The notes under the pieces are model-generated. The model saw only the letters and a program-made list of their open reading frames with translations. It did no database searches and had not been told where the DNA came from. A program made the position numbers and the translations under genes. A DNA stretch of 64,000 bases from Nocardia iowensis (GTDB taxonomy: Bacteria > Actinomycetota > Actinomycetes > Mycobacteriales > Mycobacteriaceae). Shown one piece after another: positions 23,575-32,380 of this stretch. Every line of letters starts with the position of its first letter. Position 1 is the first letter of the stretch. The stretch is from the NCBI RefSeq assembly GCF_019222765.1, contig NZ_CP078145.1:2790001-2854000 (forward strand), read 5' to 3'.

Positions 23575-23898
23575 GCTAGCGGACCGACACCATCGGCACA
23601 CCTCGATGCGCGTTCTGATGCGGTGACCGGAATCCGTGCATTTCCTTTGGCGCGGTATGGGGCTGGTGGTTCCCGCGAAAGACGGCTACTTTCGCCGTTC
23701 GAATCCAGCGGATTCGCGATCCACTACCCGATGAGCTGTCGGCACGGGCGTTGAGTGCATTGTTTTCGTACCGCGGAAAGCGGGGCGGCGTTGCGCCGCC
23801 TGCATTTTGCCGAATACGTCCCATGAGACGCTGGGCCGAACGTAGCATCGGGCGATGGACTGGACGTTTGCTCGGCTGTGTGCGCGCGGATGTGGCCG
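23575..23898. other. Intergenic region without a gene
   Basis: 324 bases between the SMR gene and the sugar ABC operon. No frame in either strand has a convincing start and codon pattern. It should hold the ABC operon promoter; TAGCAT at about 23843 is a weak -10 candidate without a good partner. I see no RNA gene or repeat. Confidence 0.6.
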
Positions 23899-24705
23899 AT
23901 GACCTCGGACGATGCCGCTACCCAAGCCGATTCGACGGGCGGATCCGCCGTCGCGTTGCAGGCCGATGCACTGGTGAAGCGCTATGGCGGCGTCGAGGCG
24001 TTGCGCGGCGCGAACTTTCAGGTGAGTGCCGGTGAAGTCGTTGCCTTGATCGGTGACAACGGGGCGGGCAAATCCACACTCGTGAAATGCCTTTCCGGTG
24101 CCGAACAGCCCGATTCCGGCCGAATTCTGTTGGACGGCAAGCAGGTGGTACTGAATACGCCGACGGCCGCGCGGAAACTCGGCGTGGAAACCGTGTATCA
24201 GGATCTGGCGGTGGCTCCCGACCTCGACCCGGCCGCGAACCTCTTCCTCGGTCGCGAACTGGTGCGTAAGGGCTTGGCGGGCAAGCTCGGGATGCTTGAC
24301 CGGACCGCCATGCGCGCCCAAGCGGTCGAACACTTCCGGCGTCTCGGCGTCACCCTGCAGAGCGCGGACGTGCCGATCGGCTCACTGTCCGGTGGGCAGC
24401 GCCAGAGCGTCGCCGTGGCCAGGGCGGTGATGTGGGCGAGCAAGGTCGTGTTCATGGACGAGCCGACTGCCGCGCTGGGCGTGGTCCAGCGCGAGCGGGT
24501 GCTCGAGGTGATCCGCCGGGTCCGTGATCAGGGCATCGCTGTGGTGCTGATCAGCCACAACATGCCGGAGGTATTGGCGGTCGCGGACCGCATCGAAGTG
24601 CTTCGGCTCGGCAGGCGGGTGGCTCGGTTCACCGCGGCGGAGGCCACGCTCGAGCAATTGGTGGGCGCCATGACCGGCGCGCTGTCACAGGAGGGGTCGG
24701 CATGA
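23899..24705 (+). CDS. Sugar ABC transporter ATP-binding protein (single-domain, FrcA type)
   Basis: 268 residues. Walker A is IGDNGAGKSTLV, the signature is GSLSGGQRQSVAVARAV, Walker B is VVFMDEPTAAL, and the switch His is in LISHNMPEV. The single ATPase domain, unlike the double one in RbsA, matches the fructose/Frc-like subgroup. ATG 23899 is preferred; the frame is open upstream to 23878. Its stop overlaps (ATGA) a 20-codon ORF, then a 26-codon repeat ORF, then the permease. Confidence 0.88.
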   Translation: MTSDDAATQADSTGGSAVALQADALVKRYGGVEALRGANFQVSAGEVVALIGDNGAGKSTLVKCLSGAEQPDSGRILLDGKQVVLNTPTAARKLGVETVYQDLAVAPDLDPAANLFLGRELVRKGLAGKLGMLDRTAMRAQAVEHFRRLGVTLQSADVPIGSLSGGQRQSVAVARAVMWASKVVFMDEPTAALGVVQRERVLEVIRRVRDQGIAVVLISHNMPEVLAVADRIEVLRLGRRVARFTAAEATLEQLVGAMTGALSQEGSA

Positions 24706-24764
24706 GCCACCAGCGCGCCGCGCTCATCGCCTCGAACTACCGCAAGACACAGGATGTCGCATGA
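24702..24764 (+). CDS. 20-codon ORF between ATPase and permease
   Basis: Reads MSHQRAALIASNYRKTQDVA and stops. Start and stop are both in ATGA overlaps with neighbours, and GAGGGG lies 7 bases upstream. It may be the old N-terminal end of the permease, cut off when the 77-bp repeat entered, or only a coupling spacer. Confidence 0.4.
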   Translation: MSHQRAALIASNYRKTQDVA

Positions 24765-24840
24765 GTGAGCGTAGCGAACGAATCATATTACCGCGTGCAT
24801 CGCACATGCCGGAGCCGAGCGTCAGCGAGGCGCAGGCATG
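24761..24840 (+). repeat. Third 77-bp repeat with 26-codon mini-ORF
   Basis: The 77-bp unit (24761-24837) starts ATGAGTGAGCGTAGCGAACG and ends CAGCGAGGCGCAGGC, directly before ATGAGTGAGG of the permease. The middle differs from the copies at 19465-19618, but length, ends, reading frame and the four-base overlap with the next start are kept. The peptide reads MSERSERIIL...EPSVSEAQA. Confidence 0.8.
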
Positions 24841-25887
24841 AGTGAGGTCATGTCCGTCGAGGTCAACGGCAATGGCGGGCCGGAACTGCCCGAACGCACT
24901 GCCCTGCAACGGCTTCTAGGCGCGAGTACGGTGTGGATCGGCGTCGTTCTCGTCGCATTGTGCATCGTGTTCAGCGTCATCCGGCCCGACGCCTTCCCCA
25001 CCCGGTTCACCTTCCAGACGTTGTTGATCGAAACCTCGGTGCTGCTGGTGCTTTCGGTGGGGATGACGTTCGTGATCATCACCTCCGGCATCGATCTCTC
25101 GGTGGGCATGGTGCTGATCTTTTCCGGCGTGATCGGCGCGAAATCCATGGAGTGGCTGAGCCCGGACCAGGATGCCACCGGTGCGGGCTGGGGGATCATC
25201 GGCATCGGTTTCCTGCTTTCCGTTGCGGGAGGCGGTGTTTGGGGGCTGCTCAACGGATTGCTGGTGGCCAAGGCCAAGATTCCGCCGTTGATCGTCACGC
25301 TCGGCTCGTTCGGCGCCGCGCTCGGCGCCGCCCAACTGATCACCGGTGGTGTCGATACCCGGACGGTGCCCGAAAACCTGCGTGACACACTCGGTTTCGG
25401 TACCACGCTGGGCGGCGTGCCGAACCTGGTGCTGGTCGCCACCGTGGTCACGGTGGTCGCCGCGTGGGTGCTGCACACCACCCGTTTCGGCCGCTACACC
25501 TACGCGATCGGCTCCAACGAGGAGGCCGCTCGCCGCTCCGGCATCGCGGTCACCCGGCATCTGGTGACGGTGTATCTGCTCACCGGTGTGCTCGCCGGTC
25601 TGGCGGGCTTCATGAACCTGGCCTACTTCGGCACCACCACCATCGGCGGGCACACCACCGACAATCTAGACGCGATCGCCGGCGTAGTGATCGGGGGCAC
25701 CAGCCTTTTCGGCGGAGTCGGCTCGATCGTCGGCACCGTGATCGGCGTGTTCATCCCGTCGGTGCTGAAGAAGGGTTTCGTCATCGCGCAGGTGCCGGTG
25801 TTCTGGCAGCCGATCGCGGTGAGCGTGGTCCTCGTCGCGGCGGTCTGGTTCGACCAGCTGCGCCGCCGGGCCCGCGATCGGAAATAG
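24838..25887 (+). CDS. Sugar ABC transporter permease (RbsC/FrcC type)
   Basis: 349 residues with about ten hydrophobic segments. Family features are FVIITSGIDLSVG near residue 77, NGLLVAKAKIPPLIVTLGS, and the coupling segment YAIGSNEEAARRSGIAV. The protein could start at 24838, whose first codons belong to the repeat, or at ATG 24850. It forms the membrane part of the importer with the ATPase before it and the binding protein after it. Confidence 0.88.
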   Translation: MSEVMSVEVNGNGGPELPERTALQRLLGASTVWIGVVLVALCIVFSVIRPDAFPTRFTFQTLLIETSVLLVLSVGMTFVIITSGIDLSVGMVLIFSGVIGAKSMEWLSPDQDATGAGWGIIGIGFLLSVAGGGVWGLLNGLLVAKAKIPPLIVTLGSFGAALGAAQLITGGVDTRTVPENLRDTLGFGTTLGGVPNLVLVATVVTVVAAWVLHTTRFGRYTYAIGSNEEAARRSGIAVTRHLVTVYLLTGVLAGLAGFMNLAYFGTTTIGGHTTDNLDAIAGVVIGGTSLFGGVGSIVGTVIGVFIPSVLKKGFVIAQVPVFWQPIAVSVVLVAAVWFDQLRRRARDRK

Positions 25888-25917
25888 GAAACAACACACT
25901 ATGGCGGAGGTAGCCAA

Positions 25918-26883
25918 ATGAAGCGGACCGCGATGATGATCGGCACGGTGGTGTCGGTCGGCGCGCTGCTGGTCTCGTGTAGTGGGCAGGTGGGGGATTC
26001 GGGTGGTAACGACAGCAAGAAGCTGGTGCTGATTCCCGGCGTTGCCGACGAGCCGTTCTACATCTCGATGCAGTGCGGTGCGCAGGAACAGGCGGCGAAG
26101 CTCGGCTACAAGTTGGACACGCAGGCGCCGACCAAATTCGATGCCGGATCGCAGACGCCGGTGTTGACCGGGGTGGTGGCGAACAAGCCCGGCGGCATCC
26201 TGATCGCGCCGACCCACGCCACCGCCATGGCCAATCCGATCAAGCAGGCCAAGGACTCCGGCATCAAGATCGTCGAGGTTGACACCGCGCTCGACGACAC
26301 TTCCGTTGCGGCGGCGTCGATTTCGTCGGACAACAAGAAGGGTGGCGAACTCGCGGCGCAGACCCTGGCGAAGCTGGTGGGGGAGAAGGGTCCCGTGCTG
26401 GTGATCAATACCAAGGCGGGCACGTCGACCACGGACGCGCGGGCGCAGGGCTTCGAGGAAGCGGTCAAAAACTACCCCGGCATTCGCTCGCTCGGCGTGC
26501 AGTACAACAACAACGAAGCGGCCCAAGCGGCGTCGATCGTCACCGCGACGCTGGCCGCCCACCCGGACCTGGCAGGCATCTTCGCCACCAACCTGAGCTC
26601 GGCCGAGGGCGCGGCCACCGGCCTGCGCAACGCGAACAAGCTCGGCCAGGTCAAACTGGTCGGCTTCGACGCGAGCCCCAAACAGGTCGAGGACCTGAAA
26701 GCCGGTACCGTGCAAGCACTTATCGCCCAGGACCCCGCAGGCATCGGCGCCAAGGGCGTCGACCAGGCCGCCGCCGCCATCGAAGGCAAGCCGGTCACCA
26801 GAAAAATCCAGACCGACATGATCGCCATCACCCAGTCGGACATGGAAGCCAACTCGAAGTACTTCTACAAACGCAAATGCTGA
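25918..26883 (+). CDS. Sugar-binding lipoprotein of the ABC transporter
   Basis: 321 residues, periplasmic-binding-protein-like type 1 fold as in ribose/fructose systems. The lipobox LLVSC ends a 20-residue signal peptide, so it is anchored outside the membrane. A ligand-binding region is suggested by GVADEPFYISMQCGAQEQAAKLGYK and VGFDASPKQVEDLKAG. GGAGG lies 8 bases before ATG 25918. A strong hairpin terminator follows. The sugar is not deducible. Confidence 0.88.
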   Translation: MKRTAMMIGTVVSVGALLVSCSGQVGDSGGNDSKKLVLIPGVADEPFYISMQCGAQEQAAKLGYKLDTQAPTKFDAGSQTPVLTGVVANKPGGILIAPTHATAMANPIKQAKDSGIKIVEVDTALDDTSVAAASISSDNKKGGELAAQTLAKLVGEKGPVLVINTKAGTSTTDARAQGFEEAVKNYPGIRSLGVQYNNNEAAQAASIVTATLAAHPDLAGIFATNLSSAEGAATGLRNANKLGQVKLVGFDASPKQVEDLKAGTVQALIAQDPAGIGAKGVDQAAAAIEGKPVTRKIQTDMIAITQSDMEANSKYFYKRKC

Positions 26884-26899
26884 CGGCCCGATGAGGGGT

Positions 26900-26929
26900 G
26901 GCCGACCGCGACACCCGTCGCGGTCGGCC
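26900..26929 (+). terminator. Terminator of the sugar ABC operon
   Basis: GGCCGACCGCGAC (26900-26912), loop ACCC, perfect complement 26917-26929. A 13-bp GC stem without a U run, as is common in actinobacteria. Confidence 0.8.
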
Positions 26930-27023
26930 CTTCGGCCCACCCGTTCGCCGACCAGAAAATCACGGCACCCACTCGACGTTTGCCACAGCCGCGTCCCGTT
27001 CGGTGCAGGTGGTGTGGCCGAGG

Positions 27024-27069
27024 GGGACATGACGGTGGGCCTACTTGATGTTTGGTGCGGTGATGTCCC
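27024..27069. terminator. Inverted repeat GGGACAT / ATGTCCC between convergent genes
   Basis: GGGACAT (27024-27030) and ATGTCCC (27063-27069) flank a 32-base loop just past the stop of threonine ammonia-lyase. The ATGTCCCG core recurs in other 3' regions of the window. Confidence 0.4.
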
Positions 27070-27088
27070 GTTCGGGTTGTGGGTGGGG

Positions 27089-28318
27089 TTAGTCCTCTAC
27101 TCGGACGGAGTAGCCGGCGTTGTCGAGGGCGGTGAGGACGTCGTCGCGGTGGTTGGGGCCGCGGGTTTCGAGGGTGAGGGAGACTTCTACCTCGTCCAGG
27201 GCTAGCCAGGTGCCGGTGCGGGAGTGGGAGACGTCTACGACGCTGGCGCCGGTTTTGCCGACGACGGCGAGGAGTGCGCTCAGGCCGCCAGGTCGGTCGG
27301 AGATCGTCACGCGGACCGCGAGATAGCGGCCTGCGGCGCTCAGACCGTGGCCGATCAAGCGGGTGAGCAGCAGCGGGTCGATGTTGCCGCCGGACAGTAC
27401 CGCGCAGACGGGGCCTTTCATCTCGAGATCCGTTGCGGCGCAACTCATCAGCGCGGCGACCGCCGCCGCGCCCGCGGGCTCGACGATCAGCTTCGCCCGC
27501 TCCAGACACAGCAGTAGTGCCTTGGACAGCGAATCCTCGTCGACGGTCAGCATTGCCGGGACATGCTCGGCGACGTGCACGAACGGCACTTGGCCCGGCT
27601 GCCCAACGGCAATACCATCGGCCATCGTCGACATCCGCCCGACCCGCACCGGCTTGCCCGCGGCCAGCGAGCCGGGCCAGGCCGCGGCCTCCGCCGCCTG
27701 CACCCCGATCACCCGGACCTGCGGTGCCAGATGATGCATCGCCACCGCGATGCCCGCGATGAGCCCGCCGCCACCGGTCGGCACGATCACCGTGCCGACG
27801 TCGGGGATCTGTTCCAGGATCTCCAGCGCCACCGTCGCCTGCCCGGCCACGATGTCCGGGTGGTCGAACGGATGGATCAGCGTCGCGCCGGTGCGGTCGG
27901 CGAACTCGAGGGCCGCATCCAAGGCCTCGTCGATGGTCTCACCCACCTGCCGCACCTCGGCCCCGTACGCCTTGGTGGCGGCCAGCTTCGGCAGCGAGGC
28001 ACCGACCGGCATGTACACCGTCGAGGTGATCCCCAGTGAGGTTGCTGCCCAGGCCACCCCCTGCGCGTGGTTGCCCGCACTCGCGGCAACCACTCCGCGA
28101 GCGCGGTCCTCTGCCGGAAGATTGGCAATCCGGTTATAGGCGCCGCGCGGCTTGAACGACCCGGTCCGCTGCAAGTTCTCGCACTTCAGCGTCACCTCCG
28201 CCCCCGCACGTCCCGACAAAACCCGCGACGCCACGACCGGCGTCTTCCGAATCACCGGCCCCAGCAACTCCGCAGCCGCCACGATCCGTTCCATCCCGAC
28301 CAACTCCATGCCGCCCAT
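27089..28318 (-). CDS. ilvA: Threonine ammonia-lyase
   Basis: 409 residues, fold II PLP enzyme making 2-oxobutanoate from threonine. The PLP lysine is in RTGSFKPRGAYNRI, the glycine loop in VPTGGGGLIAGIA, and the PLP-ring serine/glycine region in CAVLSGGNIDP. A C-terminal ACT domain (about 330-409) may bind an amino acid. This one-ACT form is common in actinobacteria and can serve isoleucine synthesis or threonine breakdown. ATG 28318 and 28309 are both possible starts. Confidence 0.9.
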   Translation of the reverse strand: MGGMELVGMERIVAAAELLGPVIRKTPVVASRVLSGRAGAEVTLKCENLQRTGSFKPRGAYNRIANLPAEDRARGVVAASAGNHAQGVAWAATSLGITSTVYMPVGASLPKLAATKAYGAEVRQVGETIDEALDAALEFADRTGATLIHPFDHPDIVAGQATVALEILEQIPDVGTVIVPTGGGGLIAGIAVAMHHLAPQVRVIGVQAAEAAAWPGSLAAGKPVRVGRMSTMADGIAVGQPGQVPFVHVAEHVPAMLTVDEDSLSKALLLCLERAKLIVEPAGAAAVAALMSCAATDLEMKGPVCAVLSGGNIDPLLLTRLIGHGLSAAGRYLAVRVTISDRPGGLSALLAVVGKTGASVVDVSHSRTGTWLALDEVEVSLTLETRGPNHRDDVLTALDNAGYSVRVED

Positions 28319-28412
28319 GCTGCCATCCCACCCTCAATACGTCCCACGATTCCCCGGCGGAACCCCTCCGCACTCGACCACCCGGACGATGCCGCGGCCA
28401 TGTCCCGCCCGG

Positions 28413-29582
28413 TCAAGCTGCCTTGGCGAGGTTGTGGGCGAGGGCGCCGAGGCGGGCTAGGCGGGCGTCGCCAAGGGGAGTGAGGCGGCCGCCGAGGCGG
28501 TTGGTGACGAAGCCGAGGGACATGCCGGTGACGGGGTCGGCGAAGGCGCCGGAGCCGCCGAGACCGAAATGGCCGAAGGCGGAGATGGGGTCGGCTTTGG
28601 AGGGTTTCATGGGTACGGCGTGGTAGCCGAGGGCCCAGGGGATGCGCAGGGCGAGAACGTAATCGGGGGTGAAGATCTGGCGTTCGCTGATGGCGGTGAT
28701 GGTTTCGGGGCGCAGCAGCTGGTATCCGTCGAGTTGTCCGCCGTTGGCGAGTGCGCCGTAGAGGCGGGCCAAGGAGCGGGCGGAGAAGACGCCGTTGACG
28801 CCGGGCATCACCGAATCATGCAGGCGCGGATCGGAAACCAGCTCGGCAAAGCCTTTCGGGGTGGTGTCCATGGCGGCCGCGAACCTGGTCCTGCCGAGCA
28901 GTCGGGAGCTGTTCTCCCAGCTCATTCCCGCGACGGTGAGCCGGGGAAAGTTGGTGGCGATGCGGTCGCGCTCGGCCTCCGGTACCCGGAACCAGAGTTC
29001 TTCCGCCGCAAGCGGTTCAGCGATCTCGGTACGCAGTACCTCGGTGAATTCGGTGCCGGTGATCTGCTGGATCAGCTCGGCGACCAAGTGCCCGAAGGTG
29101 ATTCCGTGATAGCCGCTGGTGACCAGACGTCGCGGATCCGGCTCCGCCGCGGCCAGCGCCGCCGTCACGGCCGCATCGTCGAAGAACCGGTCGAACGCAC
29201 CCGGCAGCAGGCCACGCAGCCGATGCAATCCCGCACGGTGGGTGAGCAATTCGCGAACGGTGATGCGCTCCTTGCCCGCGGCCCCGAATTCCGGCCAGTA
29301 CGTCGCGACCGGTTCGTCGTAGGCGACCTTGCCTTGCTCGGCAAGCCGGTGCAGCACGGTGCTGGCCACACCCTTGCCGGTGGAATAGGCCATGGCCACG
29401 GTGTCGCGCGCCCACGGCACCTGCGGTCGCGCGTAACCGGCCCAGACATCGACCACCGGCTCGCCGTGCAGGTAGACGGCGAGCGCCCCGCCGCCGTCGG
29501 TGGGTCGCCGGAAGAGCCGGTCGAACTCGGCGACCAGGGTCGCGAACCGGCGATCTACGAACTGTGCTGCCGAAACCGTCAT
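28413..29582 (-). CDS. Beta-lactamase-fold serine hydrolase (class C / family VIII esterase type)
   Basis: 389 residues with SxxK at Ser67-Lys70 in MAYSTGKGVAST, a YHG segment near residue 158 that may supply the catalytic tyrosine, and a late HFGLGGSG in place of KTG. There is no signal peptide, so it acts inside the cell. Such proteins are mostly esterases (LipE-like in mycobacteria) and rarely lactamases. It is alone between ilvA and a small PH-like gene. Confidence 0.82.
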   Translation of the reverse strand: MTVSAAQFVDRRFATLVAEFDRLFRRPTDGGGALAVYLHGEPVVDVWAGYARPQVPWARDTVAMAYSTGKGVASTVLHRLAEQGKVAYDEPVATYWPEFGAAGKERITVRELLTHRAGLHRLRGLLPGAFDRFFDDAAVTAALAAAEPDPRRLVTSGYHGITFGHLVAELIQQITGTEFTEVLRTEIAEPLAAEELWFRVPEAERDRIATNFPRLTVAGMSWENSSRLLGRTRFAAAMDTTPKGFAELVSDPRLHDSVMPGVNGVFSARSLARLYGALANGGQLDGYQLLRPETITAISERQIFTPDYVLALRIPWALGYHAVPMKPSKADPISAFGHFGLGGSGAFADPVTGMSLGFVTNRLGGRLTPLGDARLARLGALAHNLAKAA

Positions 29583-29740
29583 CGGAAACTCTCTGTAGTA
29601 CGTATCCCGATCCAGAATCGCACGTCGTGCCGAGGGCTCGTGAATACCCCGGCCACGCGACGGCCGGTTCTAGGAGAGACGTTTCCTGAGCGTCACACAC
29701 CGATCTAGCCGCCAGCATGCTCCGATCGGCAACGTGAGAT

Positions 29741-30091
29741 TCAAGCCGCGACGGCGGTCTTCAGCATCTGGAGTGCGGCATCGGGATCGTCGACATCGAC
29801 GACGATCCGGGTCAAGTCGGTACCGGCCAATTCGATGCGCAGCGCGCGCCCGTCGAATCGGGTGTCCCAGAACTCTTTACGGCCCTTGCCGCGGAATGTC
29901 CCCGCGGCGATCACGCCGGGGAAGAAGGTGCCCGGCGCCCGAACCCACGGCGGACGCCGATCGACCTCGGCCCTCGTCACCGCCGTGATGTTCGCCAGAT
30001 CGAAGGTGATGTGCTCACGCAAAGCAAGCACCTGATGCCCACCGAGCACCTGGATCGTCACGGTCGTACCGGTGACTTCGACTTCCACCAT
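29741..30091 (-). CDS. Small PH-like domain protein, function unknown
   Basis: 116 residues from ATG 30091, all beta-rich with one C-terminal helix (DPDAALQMLKTAVAA). The pattern ITFDLANITAVTRAEV ... GTFRGKGRKEFWDTRFDGRALRIEL resembles bacterial PH-fold proteins that are widespread in actinobacteria. GAGGTG lies 5 bases upstream. No catalytic motif. Identified by pattern only. Confidence 0.6.
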   Translation of the reverse strand: MVEVEVTGTTVTIQVLGGHQVLALREHITFDLANITAVTRAEVDRRPPWVRAPGTFFPGVIAAGTFRGKGRKEFWDTRFDGRALRIELAGTDLTRIVVDVDDPDAALQMLKTAVAA

Positions 30092-30391
30092 TGCGCACCT
30101 CACTTCGCCGCGAACCTCAACACCTCCCACAATGCAAGGCCGACCTGGTCATAGCCTGTGCCGTTCCTATGAGTTCTCTCAGGATTAATCGCATGTTCCT
30201 ACGTAGATATGCGCATTAAAGCACGTCGGCACGTCTTCAAGTCCCGACTCACCGACAAGTGTGTCGGACCAAGACGAGCAAGGACGGTGTGGGATTCTCA
30301 CCCTGCTCGGCTCCACCGTTCCCGCAGGTCCATCGCTAGCGGCTGCCCGCAGGTCGCTCGAAAGGGCCCGCCCGCGAGAAGAGGTACCGGA
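30092..30391. other. Intergenic region, partly AT-rich
   Basis: 300 bases between divergent genes. A clearly AT-richer patch (30170-30225) with ATTAATCGCATG and ATATGCGCATTAAAG probably holds promoters for the two flanking genes. I see no RNA gene. Confidence 0.5.
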
Positions 30392-30913
30392 GTGTTGAAG
30401 CTGGCGAAGATCGCCGCAACCGCGGCCGTATTTGCCGCAGTCCTCGTCCCGTTCGGCATCGGTGCGGCATCCGCCTTACCGCCCGGGGGTAGCTGCGCGC
30501 ACGGTGAGTTCCGCTGGACCGCAATGGACGGCGCGATCGACATGACGCCGCGCGAGCTCACGTTCACCTCCGTCGGTGTGCTCCGCGACTGCACGGGCGG
30601 CCCCGATGGCATCACCGGCGGCACCTTCACCGGCACGCACGTCGCGACGTCGCACTGCATGTTTCCGGCGGACGGCCCGATCACCGTCGACGTGCTCTGG
30701 TCGAACGGCGAGACGAGCAGGCTGTGGGGCCCGTGGCCGGTGACTGCCCAGCAGCCGACGGTCGGCACGTTGGACGTGGTCGCCGGGCTCGGCCAGGGCA
30801 GCCGGGTCTTGATCACCGCCGACTACGAGATGACCCCGGCGATGATCGGTGGTTGCCTCGGCCCCGGCGTCCGCACCGGCGCGGGTCGGCTCAGCGCGGC
30901 GACCGCCCGGTGA
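30392..30913 (+). CDS. Secreted protein of unknown function
   Basis: 173 residues from GTG 30392 (GAAGAGG about 8 bases upstream). A 26-residue signal peptide (LKLAKIAATAAVFAAVLVPFGIGAASA) is followed by a mature part with four cysteines that could form two disulphides (CAHGEF, DCTGG, HCMFP, GGCLGPG). This resembles small secreted beta-sandwich-like proteins of mycobacteria and nocardiae. Its last 23 bases overlap the convergent idi gene. Confidence 0.75.
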   Translation: MLKLAKIAATAAVFAAVLVPFGIGAASALPPGGSCAHGEFRWTAMDGAIDMTPRELTFTSVGVLRDCTGGPDGITGGTFTGTHVATSHCMFPADGPITVDVLWSNGETSRLWGPWPVTAQQPTVGTLDVVAGLGQGSRVLITADYEMTPAMIGGCLGPGVRTGAGRLSAATAR

Positions 30914-31463
30914 GCGCTTGCTCGGCGACGTCGAGGACGCCGACCAACCACGGCGTGTAGGCGTCCGGATCATCCGTCAGTGCGTCCCGCAATGCGTCCG
31001 GCTGGATCCACACATAGGCGGCGACCTCTGCCGGATCGGGCCGAGGGGAACCGGCGGCGAGCAGCCCGACCAGGACGTGGTCCCATTCGAACTCGACGCG
31101 ACCGGTCGCCGCATCCTCGGCGTGATAGCGGTAGACGCCCACCTCGGTGAGGGTGGTCGCCAACCCCATCTCCTCGGCGAGGCGAACGGTGGCCGCCGCC
31201 ACGACGGGCTCGCCCGGCGCGGGATGGCCGCAGCAGGTGTTGGCCCACTGCGACGGGAAGCGGGTCTTGACCGCGGCACGCTGCTGCAACAGCACTCGCC
31301 CGGCGTTGTCGAACAGCAGCACCGAGAACGCGCGGTGCAGTTGTCCCGGTGACTGATGCGCCTGCGATACCGGGCAGGTGCCGATCGCGTTGCCCTCATC
31401 GTCGACGAGCTCGACGGGCAGGGCCTCGCGGTCGGTGATCGGCTGGGCGAGAGTGTCGGTCAC
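30891..31463 (-). CDS. idi: Isopentenyl-diphosphate delta-isomerase, type 1
   Basis: 190 residues, Nudix-fold metal enzyme that interconverts IPP and DMAPP. The catalytic cysteine is Cys78 in NTCCGHPAPGE, and the Nudix-like glutamates are in RLAEEMGL; the catalytic glutamate is in VEFEWDH. It is last in the encapsulin-terpene cluster. Its GTG start overlaps the stop of the methyltransferase by four bases (GTGA), so it is translated with it. It can supply DMAPP for the geranyl diphosphate that the cluster methylates. Confidence 0.93.
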   Translation of the reverse strand: MTDTLAQPITDREALPVELVDDEGNAIGTCPVSQAHQSPGQLHRAFSVLLFDNAGRVLLQQRAAVKTRFPSQWANTCCGHPAPGEPVVAAATVRLAEEMGLATTLTEVGVYRYHAEDAATGRVEFEWDHVLVGLLAAGSPRPDPAEVAAYVWIQPDALRDALTDDPDAYTPWLVGVLDVAEQALTGRSPR

Positions 31464-32332
31464 CTGCCCACCTTATCGGCGGCGATCAGCAGGTATTGGA
31501 AGCTGCCCTCCCGGTAGGCGGTCAGGAACGGCCGCTCGACGCCGGTCGCCAGCTCGGATTTCGTGCGCAGCTCCCAGTAGGGGATGGTGGCCGCGGTGAG
31601 GTCGGTCACGTCGACCGGCACCAGGTTGTTCTCGGCCATCGCGCGAAAGTATTCGCTGCGCGGATGGATCATGCAGCCGTAGTGCGCGTCGATCCAGCTG
31701 ACCGAGGACGAGCGGCCACCGGTCACGTCGTTGGAACAGCCGGTAACGCACACATAGCGGCCGCCGGGTTCGAGCAGTCGGGCGAATTCGTGGAACAGGT
31801 CGAACAAATCGACGTACATGGTGGTCTCGTTGGTCCAGATGCCGCGCATCGACCACGGCTCGAACCCGGTTTCCAGCATGTTCCGGAAATGGAACCGCAC
31901 CTTGTCGGCAACGCCGCGCTGGACGGCTTGCTCGTTGGCGAAACGGACCTGATATTCGGAGATGGTGACGCCGTCGACCTGGCAGCCGAAGCGCTGGTTG
32001 GCCATGAAACTGGTGCCGCCGCGGCCGGAGCCGCCGTCCATCAGCCGGTCGTCGGGGCGGATGTCGCCGAGGTGGTCGAGCAGCAGCGCGGCCTGGGCGG
32101 TTTCCAGTCGGTGCAGTTCCTCGACGATTCGCTCCTGGCGGGTCTCTTCCGGGCCGGTCAGCACGGACGGATCGGGCGCGCCGATGCCGTAGTGGTGGTG
32201 GTAGAGCCCGTCCACCTCGCCGAGTTTGGTGTTGACGCGGTCGTCGTTGGGGTTGTTGTTCCAGTACGCGGCAACGGCCTTCTGGTAGCTGGTACGGAGC
32301 ACGGCATCGGTGCCCGAGTCGAACGTGGTCAT
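31460..32332 (-). CDS. Geranyl diphosphate 2-C-methyltransferase
   Basis: 290 residues. It puts a methyl from SAM on C2 of geranyl diphosphate, giving 2-methyl-GPP, the substrate of 2-methylisoborneol synthase. The SAM loop is LMDGGSGRGGTSFMAN (about 98-113); YHHHYGIG near residue 44, EELHRLETAQ and NNPNDDRVN are family hallmarks. It lies 48 bases after the cyclase gene. Assignment is firm from sequence and context. Confidence 0.93.
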   Translation of the reverse strand: MTTFDSGTDAVLRTSYQKAVAAYWNNNPNDDRVNTKLGEVDGLYHHHYGIGAPDPSVLTGPEETRQERIVEELHRLETAQAALLLDHLGDIRPDDRLMDGGSGRGGTSFMANQRFGCQVDGVTISEYQVRFANEQAVQRGVADKVRFHFRNMLETGFEPWSMRGIWTNETTMYVDLFDLFHEFARLLEPGGRYVCVTGCSNDVTGGRSSSVSWIDAHYGCMIHPRSEYFRAMAENNLVPVDVTDLTAATIPYWELRTKSELATGVERPFLTAYREGSFQYLLIAADKVGR

Positions 32333-32380
32333 CGGAGATCAACCCCTCTCGTCGCGGAAGTACTCAGGTTGCGGTGCTGC

